Of a stretch of 64,000 nt of DNA, positions 9,238 to 16,748 are shown in pieces. Within the stretch, counting starts at the first letter, position 1. Every line of letters starts with the position of its first letter. Position numbers and translations under genes: made by a program. Source of the stretch: DATBJJ01 sp963750915 (GTDB lineage: Bacteria; Acidobacteriota; Vicinamibacteria; Vicinamibacterales; 2-12-FULL-66-21); the NCBI GenBank assembly GCA_963750915.1, contig CAVVSF010000009.1, positions 1 through 64,000 on the forward strand, given 5' to 3'. Below the pieces are notes generated by a model, which made no database searches, was not told where the DNA came from, and worked only from the letters and a program-made list of their open reading frames with translations.

Positions 9238-10753
9238 GGTATTCGATGAGGGCCCGCCGGTTCTCGTCGGTCCTGATTCGCCGCCAGACGTTGTGACCGC
9301 TATTGCCGGAACCGGGCCGGGCCGTGTTGAACCAGTCGCGATCGCCGCCAAAAATCCGCAGCAGTTCCGCTTCCGGCTTGCCCGACATCGACGGGCTCCT
9401 GAAGAGCCGTTGTCCGACTCGTTCGCGGTCGAACTGCCGGGCCGCCATGACCTCGAAGATATGCGGCCGTTCCGACGGTGGACCGAGCAGGTGATGGAGC
9501 GTGGGCACGCTGCCGTTGTGCAGGTAGGGGAAGTTGGCCCAGACGCCGGTGAGCGGCGTCGCGGCGTAGCCTGCGCTCGCGATCAGCGCGCCCTCGGCGG
9601 CAATCGGACTGGCGTCGAAGGCCTCGATGAAGGCTGGCGAGACGACGTCGAGGCGGGCGCGATCGGTACCGACGTCGCGGTGGACGCCGGGCCATTCGAC
9701 GTTGCCGCGGCCGTCGTAGCGGCCGTGGCAGTCCGCGCAGCCGACCTCCGGCGAGTAGAACAGCGCCCGGCCGCGCTCGGCCAGCGACCGGTCAATCTCA
9801 TAGGGATAGAGCGGCGGCCGCAGGTGGCGGATGACGGTGTCGAACTCGTGCTTGATAGCGGGGATGACCTGCTCGACGAGCGAGTCGAACGATCGGTCCT
9901 TCTCGAGCTCCATCGACGAGGCCATCAGCGGGACACGGCCGTGAAAGCTGCCGTCTGAATACCAGCGGCCCCGCTGCATCTTCGCCGCCGTGTGCCAGAG
10001 CGGCGGCGTCTTGACGTCGCCGCGGCCCACCGCGTCAGGCGGCGGCATCGCACCGTCGTGCGGCCGCATATAGAGCTCGACGTGCGAGGCCGCGAACGCC
10101 GTCGAGCGGCCGCGGGTCAGCGAGTCGATCTTCTCGTGATGATGGCTGGTCAGAATCCGCTGCGCGTTCGCCGCCATCGCCCTCGAATCCGGGTCGTGGA
10201 TCAGCGCCGACGCCCAGCGATCCGCGGTCAGGCGCTTCAACGCTTCGCCGAGCCACTTGTCGTCGAACACCTTGCTGCCGGCGCCGAGGTAGGCGACGCC
10301 GTCGATCTCGGCGACGTGGCAGACCAGGCAGTTGACCGTCCATCGCAGCGGCCCGCGCGTGGTGACGTCCGGCGCCATGCCGTAGGCCGGAATTCGCGCG
10401 TGCTCGCGCCACAACACCAGCCCGGCCTTCTCCCGCACGATCGTCGCGACGTCCCCTGCGATGACCTGGACGGCGAAATTGCCGTCAAAGACCGATTGCG
10501 GAATCCACGCTGTCGTATCGTAGGTCTGCAGCATGAACCCGAAGAGCGCCTCCTGGCGGGCTTCCGGCGGCGTCGGGTCGTCGGCGTCCCAGCGGTAGAC
10601 GAGATTGCGCGTATCCGATGCGAACGATGCCTGCATGAGCTCGCGGCTGATCGGCGGAGCAGCGCCGGTGCGGCCGCGGGGGAGTGCCGGCCAGACCATG
10701 ACGACAATCACACTGAGAAGGCCAATCAGCCCGCCGGCCTGCAATCTCGACAT
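9224..10753 (-). CDS. Dihaem cytochrome c, peroxidase/RoxA-like
   Basis: A 509-residue exported protein: N-terminal membrane/signal segment (GGLIGLLSVIVVMVWPAL) and two haem c attachment motifs, CLVCH at about residues 142-146 and CADCH at about 339-343. The C-terminal motif PLTGVWANFPYLHNGSVPTL is typical of the dihaem cytochrome c peroxidase/MauG/RoxA superfamily. These periplasmic enzymes use two haems for peroxide reduction or oxygen insertion. Which reaction is catalysed here cannot be told from sequence. The start is an ATG at 10753. It is convergent and overlaps the glycosyltransferase end by 14 bp. Confidence 0.85.
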   Translation of the reverse strand: MSRLQAGGLIGLLSVIVVMVWPALPRGRTGAAPPISRELMQASFASDTRNLVYRWDADDPTPPEARQEALFGFMLQTYDTTAWIPQSVFDGNFAVQVIAGDVATIVREKAGLVLWREHARIPAYGMAPDVTTRGPLRWTVNCLVCHVAEIDGVAYLGAGSKVFDDKWLGEALKRLTADRWASALIHDPDSRAMAANAQRILTSHHHEKIDSLTRGRSTAFAASHVELYMRPHDGAMPPPDAVGRGDVKTPPLWHTAAKMQRGRWYSDGSFHGRVPLMASSMELEKDRSFDSLVEQVIPAIKHEFDTVIRHLRPPLYPYEIDRSLAERGRALFYSPEVGCADCHGRYDGRGNVEWPGVHRDVGTDRARLDVVSPAFIEAFDASPIAAEGALIASAGYAATPLTGVWANFPYLHNGSVPTLHHLLGPPSERPHIFEVMAARQFDRERVGQRLFRSPSMSGKPEAELLRIFGGDRDWFNTARPGSGNSGHNVWRRIRTDENRRALIEYLKTL

Positions 10754-10873
10754 CGCCGTGTCACCTCCTGCTCAGGCTAGAAGGTCGGGCGCGCGAAGTC
10801 GTGACTGGCGGCTGAGAAAGCGTGTTCGAGGCCTGAAACTGCGGTCCCGCGCGCGAATTTCACTGAGTAACTG

Positions 10874-10950
10874 CAACTATTAATTCTTTAATTGACAGGC
10901 CGGGGCGGGAGGGATAGTGTGAGGGGCAACTTTTAATTGTTTAATTGTCA
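10874..10950 (+). promoter_or_regulatory. Promoter with duplicated 24-bp operator of the BlaI-M56 operon
   Basis: A sigma70-like promoter TTGACA (10892-10897) - 17 bp - TAGTGT (10915-10920) is flanked by two direct copies of a 24-bp AT-rich element at 10874-10897 and 10927-10950, matching at 21 of 24 positions. Both carry TTAATTnTTTAATTG. Copy 1 covers the -35 box. Copy 2 ends at the base before the ATG at 10951, so it covers the expected transcript start and ribosome site. The AT-rich pair stands out strongly in this GC-rich DNA. It is presumably the autorepression site of the adjacent BlaI-type repressor. Confidence 0.8.
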
Positions 10951-11325
10951 ATGGCCCGACACGCATCCTCCTCGCTCACCGATGCCGAAGCCCGAGTGAT
11001 GACCGCGCTATGGGGCCTCGGGCAGGGCACGGTTGCCGACGTCACCGCGGAGATCGACGCCAAGTACGCGGTCAAGTACAGCACCGTCCAGACGATGTTG
11101 CGGATCCTCGAGGCCAAGGGCTACGTTACGCACGACAAGCAGGGTCGGGCGTTCATCTACCGCCCGCTCGTCGACAAGAAGCAGGCCCGCCGGAAGGCGC
11201 TGGGGCATCTCGTCACGCGGCTGTTCGAAGGCTCGCCGAGCCTGCTCGTGCTCAACGTTCTCGAAGACAAACGGATTCCCGAGGAAGAGATCGAGCGGCT
11301 CAAGCGCCTGCTCGAATCCAACTGA
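10951..11325 (+). CDS. BlaI/MecI/CopY-family transcriptional repressor
   Basis: A 124-residue winged-helix repressor. LTDAEARVMTALWGLGQGTV opens the DNA-binding domain, STVQTMLRILEAKGYVTH is the recognition helix and turn into the wing, and RAFIYRPLVDKKQAR leads to the dimerisation helices. Family members (BlaI, MecI) repress their own operon until cleaved after activation of a membrane M56 metallopeptidase, and such a gene follows 24 bp downstream. The ATG at 10951 is used; a TTG two codons earlier is also in frame but lies inside the operator. What the operon senses here is unknown, since no beta-lactamase is next to it. Confidence 0.93.
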   Translation: MARHASSSLTDAEARVMTALWGLGQGTVADVTAEIDAKYAVKYSTVQTMLRILEAKGYVTHDKQGRAFIYRPLVDKKQARRKALGHLVTRLFEGSPSLLVLNVLEDKRIPEEEIERLKRLLESN

Positions 11326-11349
11326 TTCGGATACGCGACTGGAGCTAGG

Positions 11350-12756
11350 GTGGACCTGATCGTCAACTGGATCTGGCAGGGAAGCGCGATCGTGCTCGTC
11401 GTCACGCTCGGCCTGCGGCTGTGGCCACGGCTCAGCGCGACGTCGCGATATCGCGTCTGGGGCATCGCCCTGGCGGCGGTCCTGATGCTGCCGCTGCTCC
11501 CGAGCCTCGGTGCGCCCGCGGCTGCTGTCGTGCCGGTTGATACCGCCGTCGTCTACAACGTGCCGATGCCGCGGCTGCCCTGGTGGCCCGCCGCGCTGGC
11601 GACAGGGCTGTGGGCCGGGCATGCGGGCTGGGTCCTGCTCACGACCGCGCGGGCGCTGGTCGGCCTGCGGCGCGTGAAGCGGCGTGCCCGCCGTGTGCCG
11701 GCGCATCTCGAGGCGGCGCTGGGGCGTTGGAACGCCGTGCGCTCTCGCGGCCGCGCCGCCCGCCTGATGATCTCGCGCGACGTCAACGCCGCCGCCGTCT
11801 TCGGCTTCGGCAGGCCGGTGATTGCGATTGCGCCGGCGGCCCTGCGAACGCTCTCCGCCGACGACGTCGAGAAGATCGTGCTGCACGAATGGGCTCACGT
11901 GCAGCGCCGCGACGACATCGCCCGGCTCGTCCTGATGGTCGTCCAGGCGCTGGCAGGCCTGCACCCGGCGGTCTGGTGGATCGATCGTCAGCTCCACATC
12001 GAGCGCGAAACCGCCTGCGACGACTGGGCCATCAATCTCACCGGATCGCCGCGCAGCTACGCGCTCTGTCTGACGAAGCTGGCGTCGCTCGTCGGCGAAC
12101 CGCGCGACGCCCGGCTGGCGCCCGCGGCGCTGACCGCGTCGGATCTCACGCGACGCGTGATGCGGCTCCTCGACGCGCGCCGCAGCACCGCGACGAAACG
12201 TTCGCTCCTGTTGACGGCCACGGCAATGCCGCTGGTCTTCGTCGTCGCCGCCATGCTCGGACGGGTCGAGCTCGTCGCGACAGCGTTGCCGGCGAGCCTG
12301 CCTTCGCCAACGGCACCAGCGGCAAGCGAAACGGCGCGCGCCGTGGCGGCTGAGACTTCAGCCGCGACGCCGAATCCGCCGCGCACCCCGGTGGCGCGCC
12401 GCCCGCAGTTCTCCCAGGCCCGGTCGACAGCGCCAGCGGCGCCGCCGCGGCCGTCGCCGTCGGCACTCCCGTCGGACGAGGTCGCGGATGCTCCGCCGCC
12501 GTCCGCGCCGGTTGCGATCGCCGAGGCCGGCACACCGGGCGAGCTTCCCGGTCTGTCCGCGCCCGTCGGCGGCATCGCCACATCATCCGGCGCGGGATCG
12601 GCGCCGACTACGGATTCAGCCGCGGTGAAGACGCCGACGCCCTGGGGCGTCGCCGCCGACGCCAGCGTTGACGTCGGCCGCGGCTCGCAGAAGGCCGCCG
12701 TGGCAACCGCCGGCTACTTCAACCGGCTTGGCAAATCGATTGCGGGTGCTTTCTGA
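11350..12756 (+). CDS. M56 (BlaR1-type) membrane metallopeptidase
   Basis: A 468-residue integral membrane protein with zinc motif HEWAH at residues 179-183 and the downstream acidic ligand region ERETACDDWA at about 218-227, as in BlaR1/MecR1. Hydrophobic segments lie near residues 10-25, 40-60, 75-100 and 285-305. The region after about 310 is a proline/alanine/serine-rich tail (PPRPSPSALPSDEVADAPPP) and shows no penicillin-binding domain, so a beta-lactam sensor is not evident. The start is a GTG at 11350 with GGAG just upstream. It is co-transcribed with the BlaI-type repressor and is presumably its sensor and activator. Confidence 0.88.
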   Translation: MDLIVNWIWQGSAIVLVVTLGLRLWPRLSATSRYRVWGIALAAVLMLPLLPSLGAPAAAVVPVDTAVVYNVPMPRLPWWPAALATGLWAGHAGWVLLTTARALVGLRRVKRRARRVPAHLEAALGRWNAVRSRGRAARLMISRDVNAAAVFGFGRPVIAIAPAALRTLSADDVEKIVLHEWAHVQRRDDIARLVLMVVQALAGLHPAVWWIDRQLHIERETACDDWAINLTGSPRSYALCLTKLASLVGEPRDARLAPAALTASDLTRRVMRLLDARRSTATKRSLLLTATAMPLVFVVAAMLGRVELVATALPASLPSPTAPAASETARAVAAETSAATPNPPRTPVARRPQFSQARSTAPAAPPRPSPSALPSDEVADAPPPSAPVAIAEAGTPGELPGLSAPVGGIATSSGAGSAPTTDSAAVKTPTPWGVAADASVDVGRGSQKAAVATAGYFNRLGKSIAGAF

Positions 12757-12767
12757 CTGGCAGCCAA

Positions 12768-14309
12768 ATGCGCATCTACTTCGTCAATCCCTCCGATATC
12801 TCTTTCGGCACCGCCGTCATCACGCCGCGGTGGCTCTACGTCCTCGCGGCGGCGACACCTGCGGAGTACTCGACGCCGAACATCGTCGACGAGACGCTCG
12901 AGCCGTTCGTCATCGACAAGGTCGAGCCAGGCGACGTCGTCGGCATCGGCATTCATACCGCGAACGCGCGGCGCGGCTACGAGATCGGGCGTCTCGTGCG
13001 CGCCCGAGGCGGGATCGTCGTCTTCGGCGGCATCCACGCGACGCTGTATCCGGACGAGGCGCGCGAGCACGGACAGGCGCACGCCATCGTCAAGGGCGAC
13101 GGCGACCTGATCTGGTCGAGCGTTCTCGCGGACTGCGTCGCGGGCGCGCTCAAGCCGGTGTACGACGGCGGCCGGATCGAGGGCAGCGAGTTCGTGCCGG
13201 CGCGCTGGGACCTGCTCCCCGCCGACCGTTACATGTGGGGGTCGGTCCAGACGGTGCGCGGTTGCCCCAAGCACTGTTCGTTCTGCTCGGTGTGGCGCAC
13301 GGACGGTCAGAAGCCGCGTCAGCGCGCGATCGATCAGGTCGTACGCGAGGTCGTCGAACTGCGCCGCCGCGGCTTCCGTTTCATCCTGCTGTCCGACGAC
13401 AACTTCTACCCGGTCACGCTCGCCGATCTCGCGATGGCCCGCCGCCGCGCCGACCGGACCCAGCTGGAACGGCTGCAGGCGCTGCGCCAGGAGCGCTTCG
13501 ACCTGATGGCGCAGCTGGCCGAGCTGCCCGACGATCTCGTCTTCTACACGCAGATCACGATGGAGGCGGCCGAGGATCCCGAGTTCCTGATAGCGATGCG
13601 CAAGGCGAAGATTCGCGGCGCGCTCGTCGGCATCGAGTCGGTCACGCCGGAAGGCCTCAAGGCCGTCTTCAAGGATTTCAACCAGGCTGGCGAAGCGCTC
13701 GTGACGCGGCTGCAGGCGTTCGGACAGCACGGCGTCCACGTCCTCGGCTCGTTCATCTTCGGCTTGCCCACCGATCGCGCCGACACGTTCGCGGCGACGG
13801 CGTCGCTCGCCAACCGCGCCGGCGTCTCGTTCGCGCAGTTCGTGATGCTGCAGCCGTTCCCCGGCACCGTCGACTTCGCGGCGTGGGAGAAAGGCGAAAC
13901 GGCGCAAATCACCGTTGGCTCGACGCCATTGGCGCGCTACTGGCTGATCCCCTCGGCGCTGCGGCCGAAGGTCTACGCCCCCCACCCGACGATGACGCCG
14001 GACGAGATCCGGCGACGCACCCAGGACACGTGGGACGAGTTCTACCGTCTGCCTTTGATCTGGAAGCGCTCGAAGGGTTGCGTCCGCTCGCTGCGCGCGC
14101 GAGTCGCGTTCGTGCTGATTTCGAAGCTCTACCGGCAGATGTACGCGAATACCGGCATCGCCACCGACAGCGCCCGCGTTGCCCGATCCGCGAAGCGCGC
14201 CCGCATCCTGGCCCGGATGGCCCGGAAGCTGTTCATTACGACGCCAATGCCGGAGCTGCAGGTGCCGGGAACGCCGGCGCTTGCGCGCGAACGCCCGGCG
14301 GCGGTATAA
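12768..14309 (+). CDS. B12-binding domain radical SAM protein
   Basis: A 513-residue protein with an N-terminal cobalamin-binding Rossmann domain (about 1-150; GDVVGIGIHTANARRGYEI, VVFGGIHATLYPDEA) and a radical SAM barrel whose cluster motif is C166-x3-C170-x2-C173 (RGCPKHCSFC). The following EIRR/EFYRLPLIWKR tail is typical of the class B family. Such enzymes often methylate or rearrange unactivated carbons, for example in hopanoid or tetraether lipid pathways, but the substrate is not predictable here. It begins 11 bp after the M56 gene, so it may be part of the BlaI-controlled operon. No damage is visible. Confidence 0.9.
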   Translation: MRIYFVNPSDISFGTAVITPRWLYVLAAATPAEYSTPNIVDETLEPFVIDKVEPGDVVGIGIHTANARRGYEIGRLVRARGGIVVFGGIHATLYPDEAREHGQAHAIVKGDGDLIWSSVLADCVAGALKPVYDGGRIEGSEFVPARWDLLPADRYMWGSVQTVRGCPKHCSFCSVWRTDGQKPRQRAIDQVVREVVELRRRGFRFILLSDDNFYPVTLADLAMARRRADRTQLERLQALRQERFDLMAQLAELPDDLVFYTQITMEAAEDPEFLIAMRKAKIRGALVGIESVTPEGLKAVFKDFNQAGEALVTRLQAFGQHGVHVLGSFIFGLPTDRADTFAATASLANRAGVSFAQFVMLQPFPGTVDFAAWEKGETAQITVGSTPLARYWLIPSALRPKVYAPHPTMTPDEIRRRTQDTWDEFYRLPLIWKRSKGCVRSLRARVAFVLISKLYRQMYANTGIATDSARVARSAKRARILARMARKLFITTPMPELQVPGTPALARERPAAV

Positions 14310-14344
14310 CCCGCTTGAAGAAGCGGTCGATAGCGGGGGATCAC

Positions 14345-15076
14345 ATGCGCAATAGCGTTGTAGGGCTCCTGGCAGTCGTCGCAACCGCGGCAGTCGCGGC
14401 CTCGCAGGAGCAGGCCGGCCCCGCCGCTCCCGCGGTCGTTCTCGAGAAGTTCCTTACTTCGAGCGACCAGCCTCTCACCAGCTACAAGGCGCTGCGCCGG
14501 CTGTCGGTCGCCGCCCGCGGCGGGAAGATGAAGGCCAGCCTCGTCGCGGAGTCGTCGCTCGATCCCGATCGCGGCTTCGAGTATCGCGTCATCGAAGAGG
14601 AAGGCTCGGGCTTCCTCCGCTCGAGGGTGCTGCATCCCGTGCTCGAAGCCGAGCGCCAGGCGCGGCTGCGCGCCAACGGATCGCATGGCGCTCTGAGCGA
14701 AATGAATTACAAGTTCACTCCGGGCGAGCTCAGCGGCGACGGTCTGCTGCGCGTCGCCATCAAGCCGAAGCGGAAAGACGAGCTGCTGATGGAAGGCACC
14801 ATCCTCCTCACGTGCGGCACCTCCGATCTCCTCCAGGTCGAGGGCCTGCTGGTGAAGCGGCCGTCGTTCTGGACTCGCAAGGTGCACATCGTCCGTGACT
14901 ATGCCCGGATTGCGGGCGCGCGGGTGCCGGTCACCACCGGGTCGACCGCCGACGTGCTCTTCGCCGGCGAGTCGACGTTCTCGATGTCCTACGAGTACGA
15001 GATGATCAACGGCGCGGCGGTGACGCCGACCGATCTCGAAGCAGCGCGGCGCCTCACGCCAGCGGCCGACCGTTAG
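14345..15076 (+). CDS. Secreted protein of unknown function (possibly LolA-like fold)
   Basis: A 243-residue protein with a signal peptide (MRNSVVGLLAVVATAAVAAS). The mature part begins with a helix (VVLEKFLTSSDQPLTSYKAL) and continues as alternating strands (MKASLVAESSLDPDRG, DLLQVEGLLVKRPSFWTRKV). This weakly recalls outer-membrane lipoprotein-sorting (LolA-like) half-barrels, but I do not recognise the family. It starts 36 bp after the radical SAM gene and could belong to its operon. Its last 23 bases overlap the convergent nucleotidyltransferase gene. The start is an ATG at 14345, chosen for the signal sequence. Confidence 0.7.
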   Translation: MRNSVVGLLAVVATAAVAASQEQAGPAAPAVVLEKFLTSSDQPLTSYKALRRLSVAARGGKMKASLVAESSLDPDRGFEYRVIEEEGSGFLRSRVLHPVLEAERQARLRANGSHGALSEMNYKFTPGELSGDGLLRVAIKPKRKDELLMEGTILLTCGTSDLLQVEGLLVKRPSFWTRKVHIVRDYARIAGARVPVTTGSTADVLFAGESTFSMSYEYEMINGAAVTPTDLEAARRLTPAADR

Positions 15077-15662
15077 CCAGCAGCCTGCTGTAGTCGTCGG
15101 GACCGTCGATGTCGTGGAGGACCGCCGGGTCGTCCACGTCGAGGTCCAGCGTCTCGGCCGCATACCTCCTCACTACCGCTTTCGCACCGACTGCCGGATC
15201 GGCGGTGCGCAACTCGTCGAACAGCCCGCGCGCGAACAGTACGGGATGGCCGTGACGGCCACGGTATGTCGCGCGCACGATGCGTGCCCGCCCCGAGCCG
15301 AAAGCGGCCAGCACGGCGGCGACTGTCTCCGCTTTGATCAGGGGCGCGTCCACCGGCGTGACCAGGACGGCCCTCGTGCCCGGACGATCGGCGGCGTCGA
15401 GACCTGCTACTACCGACGACAGTTGCCCCCGGTCGGCGCCTGGGTTGGGCACGAAGCGCGCAACCTCAATCCGGTCGACCTCTTCTATCAATGATGCGTC
15501 GTCGGGTCGGCCGACGATGAGGGCGTCGGCAGCGCCGCCGGCGACGAGGGTCGTGGCGAGGGCGCGAACGAAGGTGGCGCCGCCGGGACCCACGACCAGC
15601 AGTGGTTTCGGTACCCCCATCCGGGAGGAGCGTCCGGCCGCGAGGATGATGGCCGGCACCAT
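15054..15662 (-). CDS. MocA-like molybdopterin nucleotidyltransferase
   Basis: A 202-residue GT-A fold nucleotidyltransferase with the signature LAAGRSSRMGVPKPLL at residues 7-22, the metal-site strand VLVTPVDAPLI, and RGRHGHPVLFARGLFDEL. This pattern is shared by MocA (molybdopterin cytidylyltransferase) and related cofactor-modifying enzymes. It would act in the cytoplasm on CTP or GTP plus a phosphorylated cofactor. No molybdoenzyme genes are close, so the exact substrate is open. The start is an ATG at 15662. It is convergent with the secreted protein and overlaps it by 23 bp. Confidence 0.82.
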   Translation of the reverse strand: MVPAIILAAGRSSRMGVPKPLLVVGPGGATFVRALATTLVAGGAADALIVGRPDDASLIEEVDRIEVARFVPNPGADRGQLSSVVAGLDAADRPGTRAVLVTPVDAPLIKAETVAAVLAAFGSGRARIVRATYRGRHGHPVLFARGLFDELRTADPAVGAKAVVRRYAAETLDLDVDDPAVLHDIDGPDDYSRLLANGRPLA

Positions 15663-15724
15663 GGTGGCATTTTACGCCTCGAAACACCCGGTTTCGGGGC
15701 GCGGCCCTAACCGCCCGTGTTTTC

Positions 15725-15757
15725 TTGACTTCCCCCGAGGAACTACCTACAGTAGGT
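15725..15757 (+). promoter_or_regulatory. Promoter of the cold-shock gene with overlapping dyad
   Basis: TTGACT (15725-15730) - 17 bp - TACAGT (15748-15753). A perfect 6-bp dyad, ACCTAC-A-GTAGGT (15745-15757), is centred on the -10 box and could be an operator. The implied leader to the ATG at 15879 is about 120 nt, which is long, as in known cspA mRNAs. Confidence 0.7.
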
Positions 15758-15878
15758 CCGTTTTCAAGCTCAGCGTGCGCCTGCGAACCCAGTGGAGAGA
15801 GCGCCGGTTGGGGGTACTTGTTGGGCTTGTCGGGCCCCCGGGCTGTCCGGGGGTGTCGTTCATCGGAGGACACGGGTT

Positions 15879-16085
15879 ATGCCGACCGGGACCATCGCAC
15901 GGCTGCTGATCGACAAAGGCTTTGGCTTCATCCGCGACGAGAGCGGGATCGAGCACTTCTTCCACCGCAGCTCTGTCCGGGGTGCAGTGTTCGAGCTGCT
16001 TCGGGAAGGTCAACGTGTGGAGTTCACGCCCGAGGAGTCCGGAAAGGGACCGCGAGCGGGCGAAGTTCGGCTGATTGAAGGCTGA
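15879..16085 (+). CDS. Cold-shock (CSD) RNA-binding protein
   Basis: A 68-residue single cold-shock domain. It begins PTGTIARLLIDKGFGFI, where RNP1 reads KGFGFI, followed by RNP2-like EHFFHRSSV and REGQRVEFTPEESGKGPRAG. It binds single-stranded RNA/DNA as an RNA chaperone in the cytoplasm. RNP2 is FFHRSSV rather than the common VFVHFSAI, and MPTGTIARLLIDKG lacks the usual KWFN of CspA, so it belongs to a divergent CSD clade. The ATG at 15879 has GGAGGA 10 bp upstream. A long leader and the dyad at the promoter suggest regulated expression. Confidence 0.92.
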   Translation: MPTGTIARLLIDKGFGFIRDESGIEHFFHRSSVRGAVFELLREGQRVEFTPEESGKGPRAGEVRLIEG

Positions 16086-16106
16086 AGCGTATCCGTGATG
16101 CTTACC

Positions 16107-16130
16107 GGCGGGGCGTCCAGCCGCCCCGCC
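16107..16130 (+). terminator. Hairpin after the cold-shock gene
   Basis: A perfect 9-bp GC stem (16107-16115 with 16122-16130) and a 6-base loop, 21 bp after the stop. No T-run follows (TCCCTCGTTCC), so it is an mRNA 3'-end hairpin or a weak terminator rather than a textbook one. Confidence 0.55.
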
Positions 16131-16222
16131 TCCCTCGTTCCTCCCACCCGACCCGCCCCCTCATTTTCAGCTTCAGCCGGTCGCGAGCGCGCGCCGGGCA
16201 TCGGTCACGCGTGGACACCACA

Positions 16223-16453
16223 TCAGCACTTGCCGACGCCGTGCGCGATCGCCAGCCATTGGCTCAACTGGCCGGCGGCTTCGACCGGAGTCTTGCCGTA
16301 GAACGGCATCAGCGCCGCGGAGCCACCCGGGACCCTGACAATCTGGGCCCGCCACTTGTTACTGCCGATGTTGGAGACCTCGATGACGTATTCACGTCCG
16401 TTGATGGTCTCTCTGAGCCGCTGCACATTCAATGTCACGCCGCCGAGTGTCAT
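16223..16453 (-). CDS. Small protein of unknown function, 76 aa
   Basis: A 76-residue protein with compact alternating strands and a helix (REYVIEVSNIGSNKWRAQIV, TPVEAAGQLSQWLAIAHG). I do not recognise a named family. The pattern of a short three-stranded sheet followed by a helix resembles HicB-like or double-stranded RNA-binding-like folds, which is only a guess. The start is an ATG at 16453. It stands alone between the cold-shock gene and the next plus-strand gene. Codon use matches the neighbours, which supports a real gene. Confidence 0.6.
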   Translation of the reverse strand: MTLGGVTLNVQRLRETINGREYVIEVSNIGSNKWRAQIVRVPGGSAALMPFYGKTPVEAAGQLSQWLAIAHGVGKC

Positions 16454-16748
16454 GAGTAATTCCTGCCGCTGCGCGTACGCGCACCAACGTTCACGGGATG
16501 GACGTCGCGTGCGTGTTGTCGAGGAAGCTGAATTCTAGCGGCTGGTTCGAATGCTTCAAGCGAAAGGACTGACGAAGGCGCACTCACATTGGGCGCGCCC
16601 GCGATCTTTCGCGGTGACGGCGCGAAAATAACTGAAGAATGTCAGGAGGTCCACAGCCTATCCACGCTTCTTCCACAGTTTTTCCACAGCCCGACCCACG
16701 CCCTCGTCCCTTGACCGCTGCGCGTCGTGCCACTACGCTGGATCGTCC
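16454..16748. promoter_or_regulatory. Intergenic region with promoter and DnaA-box-like cluster
   Basis: It holds a promoter for the next gene: TTGACC (16711-16716) - 17 bp - TACGCT (16734-16739). The implied start of transcription lies only a few bases before the ATG at 16749. Upstream, 16657-16690 holds three TnTCCACA-like words in one orientation (CTATCCACG, CTTCCACAG, TTTCCACAG), which resemble DnaA boxes. Nothing else is recognised. Confidence 0.55.

Noticed and set aside
11350..12756. Beta-lactam resistance sensor
   Set aside because: The M56 protein has no C-terminal penicillin-binding domain and no beta-lactamase gene is adjacent; only the regulatory pair is shared with bla systems.
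16530..16570. tRNA T-arm-like sequence GGCTGGTTCGAATGC
   Set aside because: No matching acceptor stem, D-arm or anticodon arm could be drawn around it.
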